A stretch of 64,000 nt of DNA. It comes from Dendrophyllia cribrosa (Eukaryota; Cnidaria; Anthozoa; Scleractinia; Dendrophylliidae). Positions 10,655 through 20,849 of the stretch are shown here, one piece after another. The first letter of the stretch is position 1, and every line of letters begins with the position of its first letter. The notes under the pieces were generated by a model, which saw nothing but the letters and a program-made list of their open reading frames with translations, was not told the origin of the DNA and searched no databases. Made by a program: the position numbers and the translations under genes. Location of the stretch: contig JAJLRJ010000008.1 of NCBI GenBank assembly GCA_024195265.1, positions 29,653,937 through 29,717,936 of the forward strand, read 5' to 3'.

Positions 10655-12516
10655 AGGTTTCCCAAGGTATGTCCACAAACTTAAATGTCATAGATTCACC
10701 AATAATCGATCATCTTATTCCTTTGGGGGGTCGGTTACAAAGGTTTTTTCCCCAGTGGGAAACATTAAGTGTCGACCCTTGGGTACTACATGTTTTCCAA
10801 GGGTACCATCTCCCCCTTTTAATGACACCCTATCAAACTCGCATACCCAGTACTCATGTCTCAGAGGCTCAAGCCAGCCTGATAGACGAGGAGGTCAAGG
10901 AAATGCAACAAAAAGGGGCAATTCACACAGTCCCTTACTGTCAATCCCAAGAAGGTTTCATCAGTTCTATTTTTCTAGTCCCAAAGAAGGGAGGAGGTCA
11001 ACGCCCTGTTATCAACCTCAAAGGGCTAAACCATTTCCTCGAATACCAACATTTCAAAATGGAAGGTATCCATATGCTTCGGAACCTTTTAAAGAAGAAC
11101 GATTTTCTAGTGAAAATAGACCTAAAGGATGCCTACTTTACAATTCCCATTTGGAAAAATCATCAGAAGTATCTCAGATTCCTTTGGAGAGATACCCTTT
11201 GGGAATTTGCATGCCTTCCGTTCGGGCTGGCTTCAGCTCCTCTTGTGTTCACAAAGATACTGAGACCAGTTGTAGGTTTACTACGCAAGCAGGGAGTCAG
11301 ATTAATAATTTATTTAGACGATCTCCTGATCATGACAGAGTCTATAGAGCTGGCCAAGGCCCATGCCAATCTAGCAGTCAACTTGCTTACCAGCCTGGGA
11401 TTTGTCATCAATCACAAAAAGTCTGTTCTCACTCCCTGTCAGCAGTTAGAATTTCTGGGTTTTGTAGTGAGTTCAGTGGCCATGACTCTGTCATTAACCC
11501 GGGAGAAACTACGTCAGATCCGAAGAGACAGCCAGTCCTTACTGGACAACAACCCTGTCACAGTAAGGGAGCTATCTCGTTTCCTAGGGAAGTTGAACGC
11601 ATCACTTCAGGCAGTTTTCCCCGCTCCCCTAAATTACCGCCACATTCAGAGAGTACAACAGACAACTCTCAGTCATTCTCGAGACTACGAGGCATTAGTC
11701 CTTTTTTCCCCAGAAGCTCGGGAAGAATTGATTTGGTGGCGAGACCACCTGATAGCCTGGAATGGCAAGAGCTTGGTGTCAAATGCCCCAGATTTAATCA
11801 TAGAAACAGACGCTTCAACCCTAGGTTGGGGGGCTCATTGTGGGGACCTTCGCACCGGAGGGTCTTGGTCCCAGACAGAGCGTTTGTTACCCATCAATTG
11901 TCTAGAACTGATAGCAGGCGGATTTGCATTGAAATCATTCGTAAAAGGCAGTTGTCGGATCAAAGTTCTTTTATTAATGGACAACCAAACGGCAGTTTCG
12001 TACATCAACAAAATGGGGGGCACAACCTCGTGCATTCTGGCCTCCATAGCCTATCAAATATGGGAGTGGTGCCTTCAAAAGGACATATCGATAGTTGCGC
12101 AACACCTCCCGGGGTGTCTCAATCAAATAGCAGACGAAGAGTCTCGAACTCGGAGAGACTTCAGCGATTGGAAACTGTTGCCCCAGATTTTCCATCGAGT
12201 AAATCTACTTTGGGGGCCCCTAGAAATCGACCTCTTTGCCTCTCGACTTACCCACCAACTCCCTCGCTATGTAAGTTGGAGGCCAGATCCAGGGGCAGAA
12301 GCGATAGATGCTTTCTCTCCAGACTGGACCCAGTTCAAAGGTTGTGCATTCCCACCTTTTGTACTGATCGGAAGATGTCTAAAACAGGTGATTCAGCAAC
12401 AAGTTCCCAGTCTTGTAATAATAACTCCAGTTTGGGAGATGCAATCATGGTTCCCTCTAGTCCTGGAGCTGTGTGTGGACCAACCAGTACTCCTCCCCCT
12501 CAATCCCAATCTGTAA
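10591..12516 (+). CDS. DIRS reverse transcriptase / RNase H (641 aa)
   Basis: This is an open frame with no internal stop. The RT domain spans about residues 90-300: FLVPKKGGGQRPVINLKGLN, a catalytic Asp in KIDLKDAY near residue 177, LPFGLASAP, and YLDD at about 241-244. RNase H follows with ETDAST (Asp 407), NCLEL (Glu 439), MDNQTAV (Asp 464) and ADEESR near 515. The C-terminal part, with WRPDPGAEAIDAF and a PVWEMQSWFP segment, is typical of DIRS/Ngaro Pol. The enzyme copies element RNA and, in this class, forms a circular DNA intermediate. The annotated ATG may not be the true start, because the frame overlaps the gag tail. All catalytic residues I checked are present. Confidence 0.9.
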   Translation: MERPFQQQRDLQGKTQHLRSLKVSQGMSTNLNVIDSPIIDHLIPLGGRLQRFFPQWETLSVDPWVLHVFQGYHLPLLMTPYQTRIPSTHVSEAQASLIDEEVKEMQQKGAIHTVPYCQSQEGFISSIFLVPKKGGGQRPVINLKGLNHFLEYQHFKMEGIHMLRNLLKKNDFLVKIDLKDAYFTIPIWKNHQKYLRFLWRDTLWEFACLPFGLASAPLVFTKILRPVVGLLRKQGVRLIIYLDDLLIMTESIELAKAHANLAVNLLTSLGFVINHKKSVLTPCQQLEFLGFVVSSVAMTLSLTREKLRQIRRDSQSLLDNNPVTVRELSRFLGKLNASLQAVFPAPLNYRHIQRVQQTTLSHSRDYEALVLFSPEAREELIWWRDHLIAWNGKSLVSNAPDLIIETDASTLGWGAHCGDLRTGGSWSQTERLLPINCLELIAGGFALKSFVKGSCRIKVLLLMDNQTAVSYINKMGGTTSCILASIAYQIWEWCLQKDISIVAQHLPGCLNQIADEESRTRRDFSDWKLLPQIFHRVNLLWGPLEIDLFASRLTHQLPRYVSWRPDPGAEAIDAFSPDWTQFKGCAFPPFVLIGRCLKQVIQQQVPSLVIITPVWEMQSWFPLVLELCVDQPVLLPLNPNL

Positions 12517-13546
12517 ACCAGGGGACAGGAACAACACCCCCTGCAGGATCTGGTTTTGGCCGCGTGGCTTGTCTCGGCAGACAGTACGAGACAAATGGAA
12601 TTTCGCAGCCAGCTAAAACCCTCCTCTTATCTGCCTGGCACAAATCCACAGCAGCATGCTATGACTCTGCTTGGAAGCAGTGGGTTAGCTGGTGTTTATC
12701 AAAACAAATTAATCCAGTTTCAACACCTTTGAGTGCTATCATTGAATACCTAACCCATTTGTTTCAGCTAGGTAGGGAGTACAGAACGATCAACCTTCAT
12801 AGGTCTGCTATTTCCAAAACGCACCCCCAATTGACTCTGTTAGGATTGGGGAACACCCACTAGTTTGCCAACTTCTTAAGGGTGTTTTTCAGAGCAGACC
12901 ACCCTCACCTAAGTACTCTAATACTTGGGAAGTTAGCAAAGTCCTTGATTATTTGGTGTCTCTGGGTCCAAATACTCAGCTTTCTTTGAAATGCCTGTCC
13001 CTTAAATTGGCAGTTCTGTTTATGCTGACTTCAGCTGAAAGAAGCTCTGAAGTTATTGCTCATGATTTGCGATTCCGAAAATATGTGCCAGAAGGAGTTT
13101 CGTTTAACCTCCCAGAGCTTACTAAAGTGGTTCGTTTGGGGCAACCTCTAAAAGTGTCCTTTCATCCTTCATTCTCTGAAGTTAAGGATTTATGTCCAGT
13201 GGAGTGCTTGAAGGAATACGAGGCTCGCACATTACAATGGCGCCCAATAAATCCTTCAAGCCACAACAAGCTTTTCTTATCCTTTATAGCTCCCCACAAA
13301 CCAGTCTCTGCAAATACAGTTTCTAGGTGGGTTCGTTCAGTTTTGTCAGCCTCTGGAATTGATACCTCAGTTTTTAAATCTCATTCCGTTCGAGGCGCAG
13401 CCACATCTGCTGCAGCTCAGAATGGGATTACTTTGTCCCAAATTCTAGAGTTGGCTGATTGGTCGGGGGAACGTACCTTCTTGAAATTTTACTATAGACC
13501 AAAGTTTGATCCCACGGCTAGTAAGGCTGTATTAAAATCTACATAA
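12483..13546 (+). pseudogene. DIRS tyrosine recombinase with one frameshift
   Basis: The N-terminal core-binding domain (SAWHKSTAACYDSAWKQW and on) is read in frame 3 up to 12863. The catalytic domain is read in frame 2 from 12953 to 13546. The frame change is explained by a one-base indel, probably in the C5 run near 12826-12830. Catalytic landmarks are present: Arg in SAERSSEV, HxxR in HSVRGAATS, Trp in LADWSGE and the nucleophile Tyr in KFYYRP. The enzyme would recombine the circular DNA intermediate into the genome. Everything except the single indel looks intact, suggesting recent inactivation. Its frame-3 part continues upstream without a stop, overlapping the RT gene back to 10755. Confidence 0.85.
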
Positions 13547-13573
13547 ACTGGCTTTGAACATACATTGTTATAC

Positions 13574-13675
13574 GAGGCGAGTTTAGGTGAAGTATAATTA
13601 CTAATTATAAGAGGGTCGTAGACCCGAAATATAATTGGAATTATACAAGAATAAACGAGACGAGTATAACAATGT
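13574..13675 (+). repeat. DIRS internal complementary region
   Basis: Bases 13574-13598 are the reverse complement of the left element end (9336-9360). Bases about 13599-13675 are the reverse complement of the right element end (about 13889-13963). Together they template the junction of the circular intermediate. This structure is diagnostic for DIRS. Confidence 0.9.
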
Positions 13676-13752
13676 TTTCCACACCCAGTCCCTCCCTCAT
13701 TGTCTTATTGATGTTGTTGCTGCTATTTATTTCAGGTCTTGGTTGCTCCGCA

Positions 13753-13882
13753 AAAAGGCGGTGATGTGGGGTGGACCGGCAGGATAAAGGGGCCCGGCCC
13801 AGGTTACCCGGGCCCACGGATGTTGATATTTTTCATTGTTTTTTTAAAGTTCGCTGTTTAGATTTGAAGCAAATAAAGGCAA
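13753..13882 (+). repeat. DIRS right inverted terminal repeat
   Basis: Reverse complement of 9355-9486 with only scattered differences, including one extra or missing base in an A/T run. Bases 13883-13962 complete the right end and match the internal complementary region. Confidence 0.9.
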
Positions 13883-13964
13883 TACATTGTTATACTCGTC
13901 TCGTTTATTCTCGTATAATTCCAATTATATTTCGGGTCTACGACCCTCTTATAATTAGTAATTG

Positions 13965-15157
13965 TGGCTGTAGCAAGGAAGTTTCGAAATGGTCAAAACA
14001 AGATGTGCATTCCTGGCTAACAGAGAAGGGATTTGTTGAGGAGGCAGCCATATTTGAAGGCTTGTATGTATTTTAGAATGGAAAGTTTTTTTAACTGGAG
14101 GGCTTCCACGCTTCCAACATTGATCCTGTACTCTTTCCTTAACAGCTGAGAACGTAACTGGAAAGGCACTGTATTGCCTAGAAAAAGAAGACTTGAAAGA
14201 TATTGGACTTAACACCATGGGAAAGAGGTTGGAAGTATTTGAGAAAATAAAGGAGCTCACATGTATACAGGAGGAGAAAGCTTGCACCAAATCAGAAGGT
14301 GATTGATATTTCTTGGTTGTATTTGTTGTTTATAAGTTTTGCTTTTCTCAGTACCAGTCATCTGATCACTTGGTGTAGTATACTTCACCTTGAATTTGTT
14401 GGTAACGTTATATATTCATATTTCAATAGTTACTGGCCCAGGTGTGGAAAAAGAAAGTTACTAATGAAGGCAGACAGGTCCACTTGGAAAGCAAATGATA
14501 AAGCATGTTTATCTGGAAAAGTAAGTTTTAGCTGCCTTTCTTTGAAAATTCCACACCTACATGTTGACATCACAGATTTTCTCAAAACTTATGTGCCATG
14601 TTATTTATCCTGGTTGAAGTTATTCTTAGATTACCAGTTATGTTATGATTATTTGTTTAATTTGGAAGTATACTTTTATAAGTTGATAAAACTTGTCAAA
14701 TTATTTGACAGCGAATCTGTTTATCATCAAAGAAAGGTTGCTGTAGAAAATCATGCATTTTATTCTGCACTTTTCATTTAGATGTCTTACATTACAGAGA
14801 TCCTTTCTTCTTCAGATCAATCAGGAAGCTCACCTACTTTGGACTGGAAATGTAAAAATACATGTGAAAGGAAACATAAGTGCCAGGTTGAAAATGGAAG
14901 AATTCATTATTTACAGTGTACATGAATGGAGCAAACATGCTCAATCCCAGAAATAGGCTTTGTCAGAGGTAAGCTTTACAGGATTATATCATAGCCAAGA
15001 TAGTCATTGGCTTTATAATCTCCATTGTGAAAGACGAGCTTATCTTCTGTTACTAAAAGAAAAAATTAATGTGTCTTTTCCAGATGCTATCAGGATTCAT
15101 GTATTACAGAGGTTCCATGAAAAAATCTAAAGATTGAGGATGGATTTGACTACGAGG
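13965..15157 (+). pseudogene. SAM-domain gene remnant of the older CACTA-like copy
   Basis: Bases 13977-14059 encode the first half of a SAM domain (VSKWSKQDVHSWLTEKGF, then FEG). After a splice-acceptor-like CTTAACAG at 14139-14146, 14147-14300 encodes the second half (AENVTGKALYCLEKEDLKDI, then TMGKRLEVFEKIKEL). The intron interrupts the domain at the same codon as in the intact gene at 20850-27759. The donor reads GAAG-GCTTGT, GC rather than GT, and later exons (about 14440-14525, 14815-14955, 15083-15157) carry stops. The last of these ends in DFDYE just before GTAATG, mirroring IDYDL before GTAGGT in the intact gene. The 5' end is replaced by the DIRS element. Confidence 0.65.
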
Positions 15158-15312
15158 TAATGGTTATTATTACTACTGCGTAAGAAATCCTTCAACACGT
15201 CAGCAGTGAATTGGTAGTGACAAAGTTTAATAGTTTCCAGTTACAGTATTTTCACTGAAACAGACTTTAAAAAGGAGCTCCACTTTTGTACTCCAAGCAC
15301 ACACAAGTTCTT

Positions 15313-15548
15313 ATCAATGTAAGATCATGCGAATAACCAGGAAAAAGTCACCCTTAGTTGGGGAGTATAATATTGATGGTCAACCTTTGGAAAGTGTTAA
15401 TGTGTATAAAGATTTGGATTATTTACTGCTAGTAATCTTTCATGGAATCAACACGTAGATAAAATAACTGCTAAGGCTAATAGGGTTTTAGGGTTGGTAA
15501 AGAGGACTTGTAGGGACTTAAAGGATATTGATACCATGAACACACTTT
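15313..15548 (+). mobile_element. LINE reverse transcriptase tail, left piece
   Basis: The segment reads as the C-terminal part of a non-LTR retrotransposon RT: a KIMRITRKKSP strand, DLDYLL, then after a frameshift HVDKITAKANRVLGLVKR. It stops abruptly at the CACTA-like insertion and continues in frame at 29052 as TLYCSHVRPLLEYSCETW. The 5' part of the LINE is missing, as is usual for truncated LINEs. Bases 15158-15312 hold nothing I can assign. Confidence 0.8.
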
Positions 15549-16455
15549 CACAGGAAATATCGGACAATTCCCAACTTGGGTCAAACTTGGTTCGAACTTG
15601 GGAAATAATAATTCCCAACTTTTTAAGTTGGGTTTTTTTGGGGGCAAAGTTGGGTTTTACTTGAGAGTTAAATGGATGACTTGTAATTCCCAATGTATGT
15701 TTCCCAAAGTAGACCCCAAACCAGGTTCTTCAGCTTATTACATTGGGGATAACTTGGGTTTACATAAATTTATTCACACCTTCTTTGGGACTATCTGGTG
15801 CAAACACATTTTTTATAGGTCAAAATTGGGACATGCTCACCCCAACAATAACTGCTTTGGGGTGTACTTGGTTATTCATGGGTCAAAGTTGGGTTTTACT
15901 TGTAGAGTAGATTATACCACTTGTAATTCCCAATGCATGTTTCCCAAAGTAGTCCCAAAATCAGCCTTTTTTTTTTTTTTTAGCTGATAACATTGGGAAT
16001 AACTTGGGTTTATAAAAATTAAGGCACACCTACTTTGGGACTATCTCGTGCAAACACATTTTTTATGGATAAAAATTGGGACGTCCTGACTCCAATAACA
16101 ACTGCTTTGGAGAATACTCAGTTGTTCTTGGGTCAAATGTGGGTTTTACTGTTCGAGTAGATTACACCACTTGTATTTCCCAATGCATGTTTCCCAAAGT
16201 AGTCCCAAAATCAGCACTTTTTAGCTGATAACGTTGGGAAGAACTTGGGTTTATAAAAGTTAAGGCAAACCTACTTTGGGACTATCTCGTGCAAACATAT
16301 TTTTTATGGGTCAAAATTGGGACGTGCTCACCCCAACAATAACTGCTTTGGGGTGTACTTGGTTTATTATTGGGTCAAAGTTGGGTTTTACTTGTAGAGT
16401 AGATTACACCACTTGTAATTCCCAATGCATGTTTCACAAAGTAGTCCCAATTCTG
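15549..16455 (+). repeat. Left terminal inverted repeat and subterminal tandem repeats
   Basis: After the CACAGGAAA terminus there are about three copies of a roughly 245-bp unit (near 15735-15975, 15982-16222 and 16228-16455). Each contains several TTGGGA/TCCCAA motifs and CCCAATGCATGTTTC. Such dense subterminal motifs are the transposase-binding platform in CACTA elements, which is family knowledge. Open frames inside are by-products of the repeat. Confidence 0.85.
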
Positions 16456-17125
16456 TACTCCCTAAGTTTGTTTACCAAATAAGACTGACTTGGTGAGTGC
16501 GTTCGCTTTGTAAGGAAATCACACTTCACTTAAACAAAACAATAATAAATCAATGCATATTAACCAACATTTATGTCAGCAAATGGGGCTACTTTAATTT
16601 AAGTCTAATAACTTTACTTTATATATTGGTCTATATTTGGTATTGTACATGTAATCCATCTCCAGCATCATTAAGTTTTGTTTCAAGGTGGTATTGAGGG
16701 CAATAATAGGTATTTCATTTTATGTCCTCCTGATCTAGTGTAGATGAAACTACACATTACTGTAATTTACAACTTATATATGCAGGATTCATTTTGATTT
16801 CCTTTCCTAATATTATTTAACCGTACTATGTTACCTCTGGAGATAACAAAAAACAAATAAGAAAGAAAATAAACAAACTTGAAACTTTGGATAGTATGTG
16901 CTCAGTTTGTTTTTACAGGGAAGGTGATAGCCTGCCATGCAGACATTCTTAGGACTTCGTCACACTTTCCTTCCCAAAGGTGCACTGTTTAGCAGAGGTT
17001 CCTGGGGAAGGAATAAAAGGACAAAGTCCCAAGAAAGTCTGTGGGAGACTACCTAAATAATAAATATTGTCCAGCCTTAAGACTGCTTTTTAATCATCTT
17101 AGCTTAATGCTGGCTGTGTAGGATC
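16456..17125. other. Non-coding stretch between left repeats and transposase 3' end
   Basis: AT-rich sequence without a supportable gene. It probably contains the transposase 3' untranslated region (minus strand). An AATAAA-like hexamer is not clearly placed. Confidence 0.5.
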
Positions 17126-20100
17126 TCACGGAATCCACTCCCAGCAACTCCCAGAACACCACCTGCCATTTGCCACTTCTAGAATGCTGTTCCAGTGTAC
17201 ATTTTCCGATGACATACGCATCCTTTTCTCCCTCAAATATAGGTTTCGACCCGGCCATCTTGCATTGGCAATCAGTGGTTGTACTTGAGCAGTTTTGCTT
17301 CTTTCATTTATAGATGTGACTTCCCCAAACCACACTTCTTCTTCTTCTTCCTCCTCTCCAAGAATCTGAACAACATCCCCCAGTTCAGGAAAACATGGAA
17401 CAACGGGGGTATAATGAAGAGAACTGGAGCGGAAATAGTCTAGGACTACAAAATTCTCCCCATTGTTGTTAGGATACAACATAACTTTGCGCTTTATTTC
17501 ATCTAGCTTCAAGTAAATGTCTGCAGTTGGTTTCTGAACAAGTGGAAATCCGCTCCAGTACTTTGTTTGAACTTCCCCATCCTCCATGACATAATTGCAG
17601 ACTTGTGCTTTGACTAACGAGTAATACTGATCATTAGCCAAAACACTGAGAAATTTGTTAATGATAACAACTTTGTCACCTATTCCTGGATCAATGCCAA
17701 TTACCGTTTCATCAGATTTTATAACCAGTCCGTTATGGCCTAATTTAGGGAGGAATGCTTTCATTGTCACAATAGCTAGTCTTGACACATGTATGCTGGG
17801 AACAACACAGCAGTCTGCAATATCTTCAATTTCTGCCTGCGACAATTCTGCCACTTTCATCTTCTTACAGCTTCCAACTAGGATCCCTTCATTAAATTTG
17901 TCAGCTTTGCATGGATCAACCTCTTCTTTAGCCAATTTTCTTGCGTCTTTCTCAGAACTTGCAATAACCTATAAAAAAAGAATGTTTCTGTGAGTAATTT
18001 TAAGGGTACTTTAAATGCATGTATTTTTCTAACACTTCTAAACTATGTAGTAGCTTGTTTTGCTTTGACATACCCTATCAAAATCTGCAGAAACAGGTTG
18101 ATCTTGCCCCTCAAGAGGTCCAATAGAAGGATTTACTTTTAAGAACTCTCTCCTGGCTTCTGCTTTTGCGTAGGTCACTTCAATATGTTTACAGTTGCTG
18201 GACCTGGAAGTGTACTTTTTTACAGCCCTCTCAAATGGGAAACACCAGAAGTTATCAGTGCTAGAAAAACGTTTGATGTCTTCCGGTATGTGAAGTAAGT
18301 TGTGGTTTGTAACAACACACATTCCAAGTCCTTGGATTTCTTCTACCAAAATGTTAAATCTAGCACTCAACTTGTAGCTATTGCTTATATCTTCTTGTGA
18401 CCATCCAGAGCGCCCACTGTAAAAATGCATCTCAGTTAATCTAGCAATGTTAGTCCAAATTTCAAACTCAGGTTCTGGAAGAAGTCCATCCAGCACTACT
18501 TCAGAGCTAGGAAAGGCAAATTTTTTATACTCCTCTGCCTTCCAATGTCCTCTACGAGTGTCAAATCCCACAGGTTGACGACCACAAGTAAATTCATTTG
18601 TCCAAGGAATTTTCTGCAAACGCTGTTCCACCTGCTTTGGATTCAATATTCCAGTCTCAATCAGCCTATCAATCTGGTTTTTAACCACATTTAAAGGCAA
18701 GTTGTGGTGAACATCATATACCAGGTCTCTGATTACATCAAAACCATAGAGGGGATGTAGTTCATGCAGTACAGACACCCCTGTGTAGCCATGTTGTGAT
18801 GACAGTTTCTTACGTACAGTTTTTCTCTCTTCATGTTGTATCTCCTCCATAGTAGAAACCTCACTTTGTAATACTCTTTGTTCCCATGGGTATTTAGCGT
18901 GGTATCTACAGTTTCCATAATACTTCTGGTAGTGATTTGCATTAGGAAGATCAACTCCTTTTAGCTTACACCTTCTGCATGGAGACACTCCTCCATTTAA
19001 GAATTTTCCTACCTCACAGTGTGCAGGGTAGTCTCCTGTCCAACAAAGAAGCAAATGTCTGATGAGCACTGTTTCAGTCTGAAATCCTGGTAATCCACCC
19101 TTGTGCTCAACCTCATACCCATCAATGAAACCGTCCTTGATTTCTCTGACAAGAGGCTGAAGAAAAGGATCAAGAGCATTTGGATTATCTGTGGGAACTA
19201 AATTGCTTGGCACAAAACCAATCACATACACCTCATCTATTGAGCACCTTTCTTGTTTCCTCATAGTTGCAACAGAAACTTCAATTGCACCACATTTGTG
19301 GTTTCCACTCTTATATGGTGACCAGCCATCCCAGTGCCCAATATATGCCAAATTACGAGGGTCCCCTTTTGCATGTTTCACTTTGTAAGTAAATTCGCAA
19401 TAGCAATTTGGACATTCAAGAACTTTCTCATCTGTCCTGTCACCAACTGGAGCATCTTCTATATCTTGAGAAGACACAACTCCACTGCACCAACTTTCAG
19501 GGCACCGTGCTGGCAATATCCAGGAAGCATTGGGGTTCCAAAACCAAGATAACTCGGAGAATCGCTCCCCATCCCATATTTCGTTATAAAAGGTATCTCT
19601 TTCATTGTCATGTGAATTCTGTCTTTCCTCTGTCACCAGCCAATGATCTTTCTCTTGCCAATGAGCCATTGTTTTTTGGCAAGTTTCCATGTCACTGCAC
19701 CAAAGCTTTACTTTACTCTTTAATCCCAAATAATAGTATTTAATTTTTCCTTTTCTACCGCAATGGCTGCATGTCTGATTTTTGTTTTCCATAATATCCC
19801 ATTTGCCATTGTAAACATGCCCTTTTCCACTTGATTTTCTAGCTTTTTTTCGACAGAAACAGACATAGTACTCCTTAGGATTTTCATAACCTTCTTTTTT
19901 AAGGATAGTCTGAGCCTCATCCCAAGTGGTCGGCCAAACAGAATTGACAATGTCCATGTCACATTCTTCTCCTAACCCCTCACAGAATAACTCTTTCCCA
20001 TAATCAAGGATGTCCTGGAAACTATTTTGTGAAACCTTTGTGTTTTCAATTATCTGCATGGCTTGTAAGACTGCCTTCACTATCGTCCTCTCTAAGTGAC

Positions 20101-20745
20101 TTGTTGTATCATTTATTTCATCATTAGCTCTTTCACTGTTATCACCTGTGACAGTTTCATCGTTAAACGCTGCAGGAGACTCGAGGCCTTCTTCCCCACT
20201 GCAGTCTTCATTGGTTTCCTGAAGGTTTTGTCTTTGTTCAAGGTCCTCCACAACAGTGACATCTAATTCACTTTCAAGGAAGTTTTCCACTCTTAAATCT
20301 ACAATTTCAATTGAGAATTAATTTTTTCTTTCGATGAAGGAATTTAAGCTTAAAGATGTTTGTCACTTGGAGAGGTTAAAGGGTTACGGAGACCTTTTTC
20401 CACTTTAAAATGCAATAATTTTAAGCAAGGTGACCTTTTAATTAAAAAGGCTTTTTGTAAGCGAAAAAGTTTTTCTTATCTCAAGGCATTATTATTGTAT
20501 TTTAAAGAATTTAATCTCACTCTGATCTGTTTGGACGCTTACCTTTGTGTACCGGGCAACACAACTGACTGCGTTTCCAATGTTCCAATTCCACTTTTCT
20601 TGAGGTCGCTCTTCCATTACATTCCTCACAGGGGCAATGAACGTGTAAATAGGATTTTTCACAACAAGAACAAGCAACTATATCTACACGGTCCCAGGTA
20701 GGTTTAATTGCATATGCGTAACTTCGCTTTCTCGCCCCCCGCCAT
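17126..20745 (-). CDS. CACTA-like transposase, three exons, about 1,090 aa
   Basis: Minus-strand exons are 20543-20745, 18074-20298 and 17126-17968. The introns (20299-20542 and 17969-18073) start GTAAGC and GTATGT and end TTGTAG and TTATAG, and codon phases match across both. Exon 1 has a Cys-rich zinc-binding-like segment (CSCCEKSYLHVHCPCEEC). Exon 2 holds a second Cys set, then the transposase core: HWDGWSP (candidate first Asp), CWTGDYPAHCEVGKF (second Asp), CRRCK, then YDVHHNLPLN, WKAEEYKKFAFP and NHNLLHIPED, matching Tnp_2/EnSpm-type enzymes. Exon 3 has an acidic run and an unassigned C-terminal domain. The ATG at 20743-20745 is out of frame with the rest by one base, at a six-C run (20735-20740). 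This is an indel, an assembly slip or a different start. Exons 2 and 3 are otherwise fully open. Confidence 0.82.
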
Positions 20746-20849
20746 TTTGGTTATTTCGACTGATAGAGACTGGCACCGAGCTTCGCTTGACCAATCGAAA
20801 ACCTCCTCGCCTCGAGTCGTCCTGATTTCTGGCGCGGAGCTGTGAAACA
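20746..20849. promoter_or_regulatory. Divergent promoter region between transposase and SAM gene
   Basis: About 100 bp separate the two divergent ATGs. It is much more GC-rich than the flanks and includes the CGAAAACCTCCTCGCCTCGAG region. No TATA box is obvious. Shared control of both genes is inferred from the short head-to-head spacing only. Confidence 0.5.

Larger units (their letters stand above)
9335..13962 (+). mobile_element. DIRS-type tyrosine-recombinase retrotransposon
   Basis: The element has the full DIRS design: inverted terminal repeats (9355-9486 and 13753-13882), gag, RT/RNase H, tyrosine recombinase, and an internal complementary region (13574-13675). That region is the reverse complement of the two extreme ends joined together. 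The left extremity ATTATACTTCACC and the right extremity ATAATTAGTA are both represented there, which fixes the element edges to within a few bases. No target duplication is expected for this class. It sits between the older CACTA-like transposase remnant and its SAM-gene remnant. Breaks: one stop in gag and one frameshift in the recombinase. Confidence 0.9.

Noticed and set aside
15598..16482. Plus-strand ORFs in the CACTA-like left end
   Set aside because: Products of the subterminal tandem repeat. The repeated CNSQCMFPKV peptide follows the DNA repeat period.
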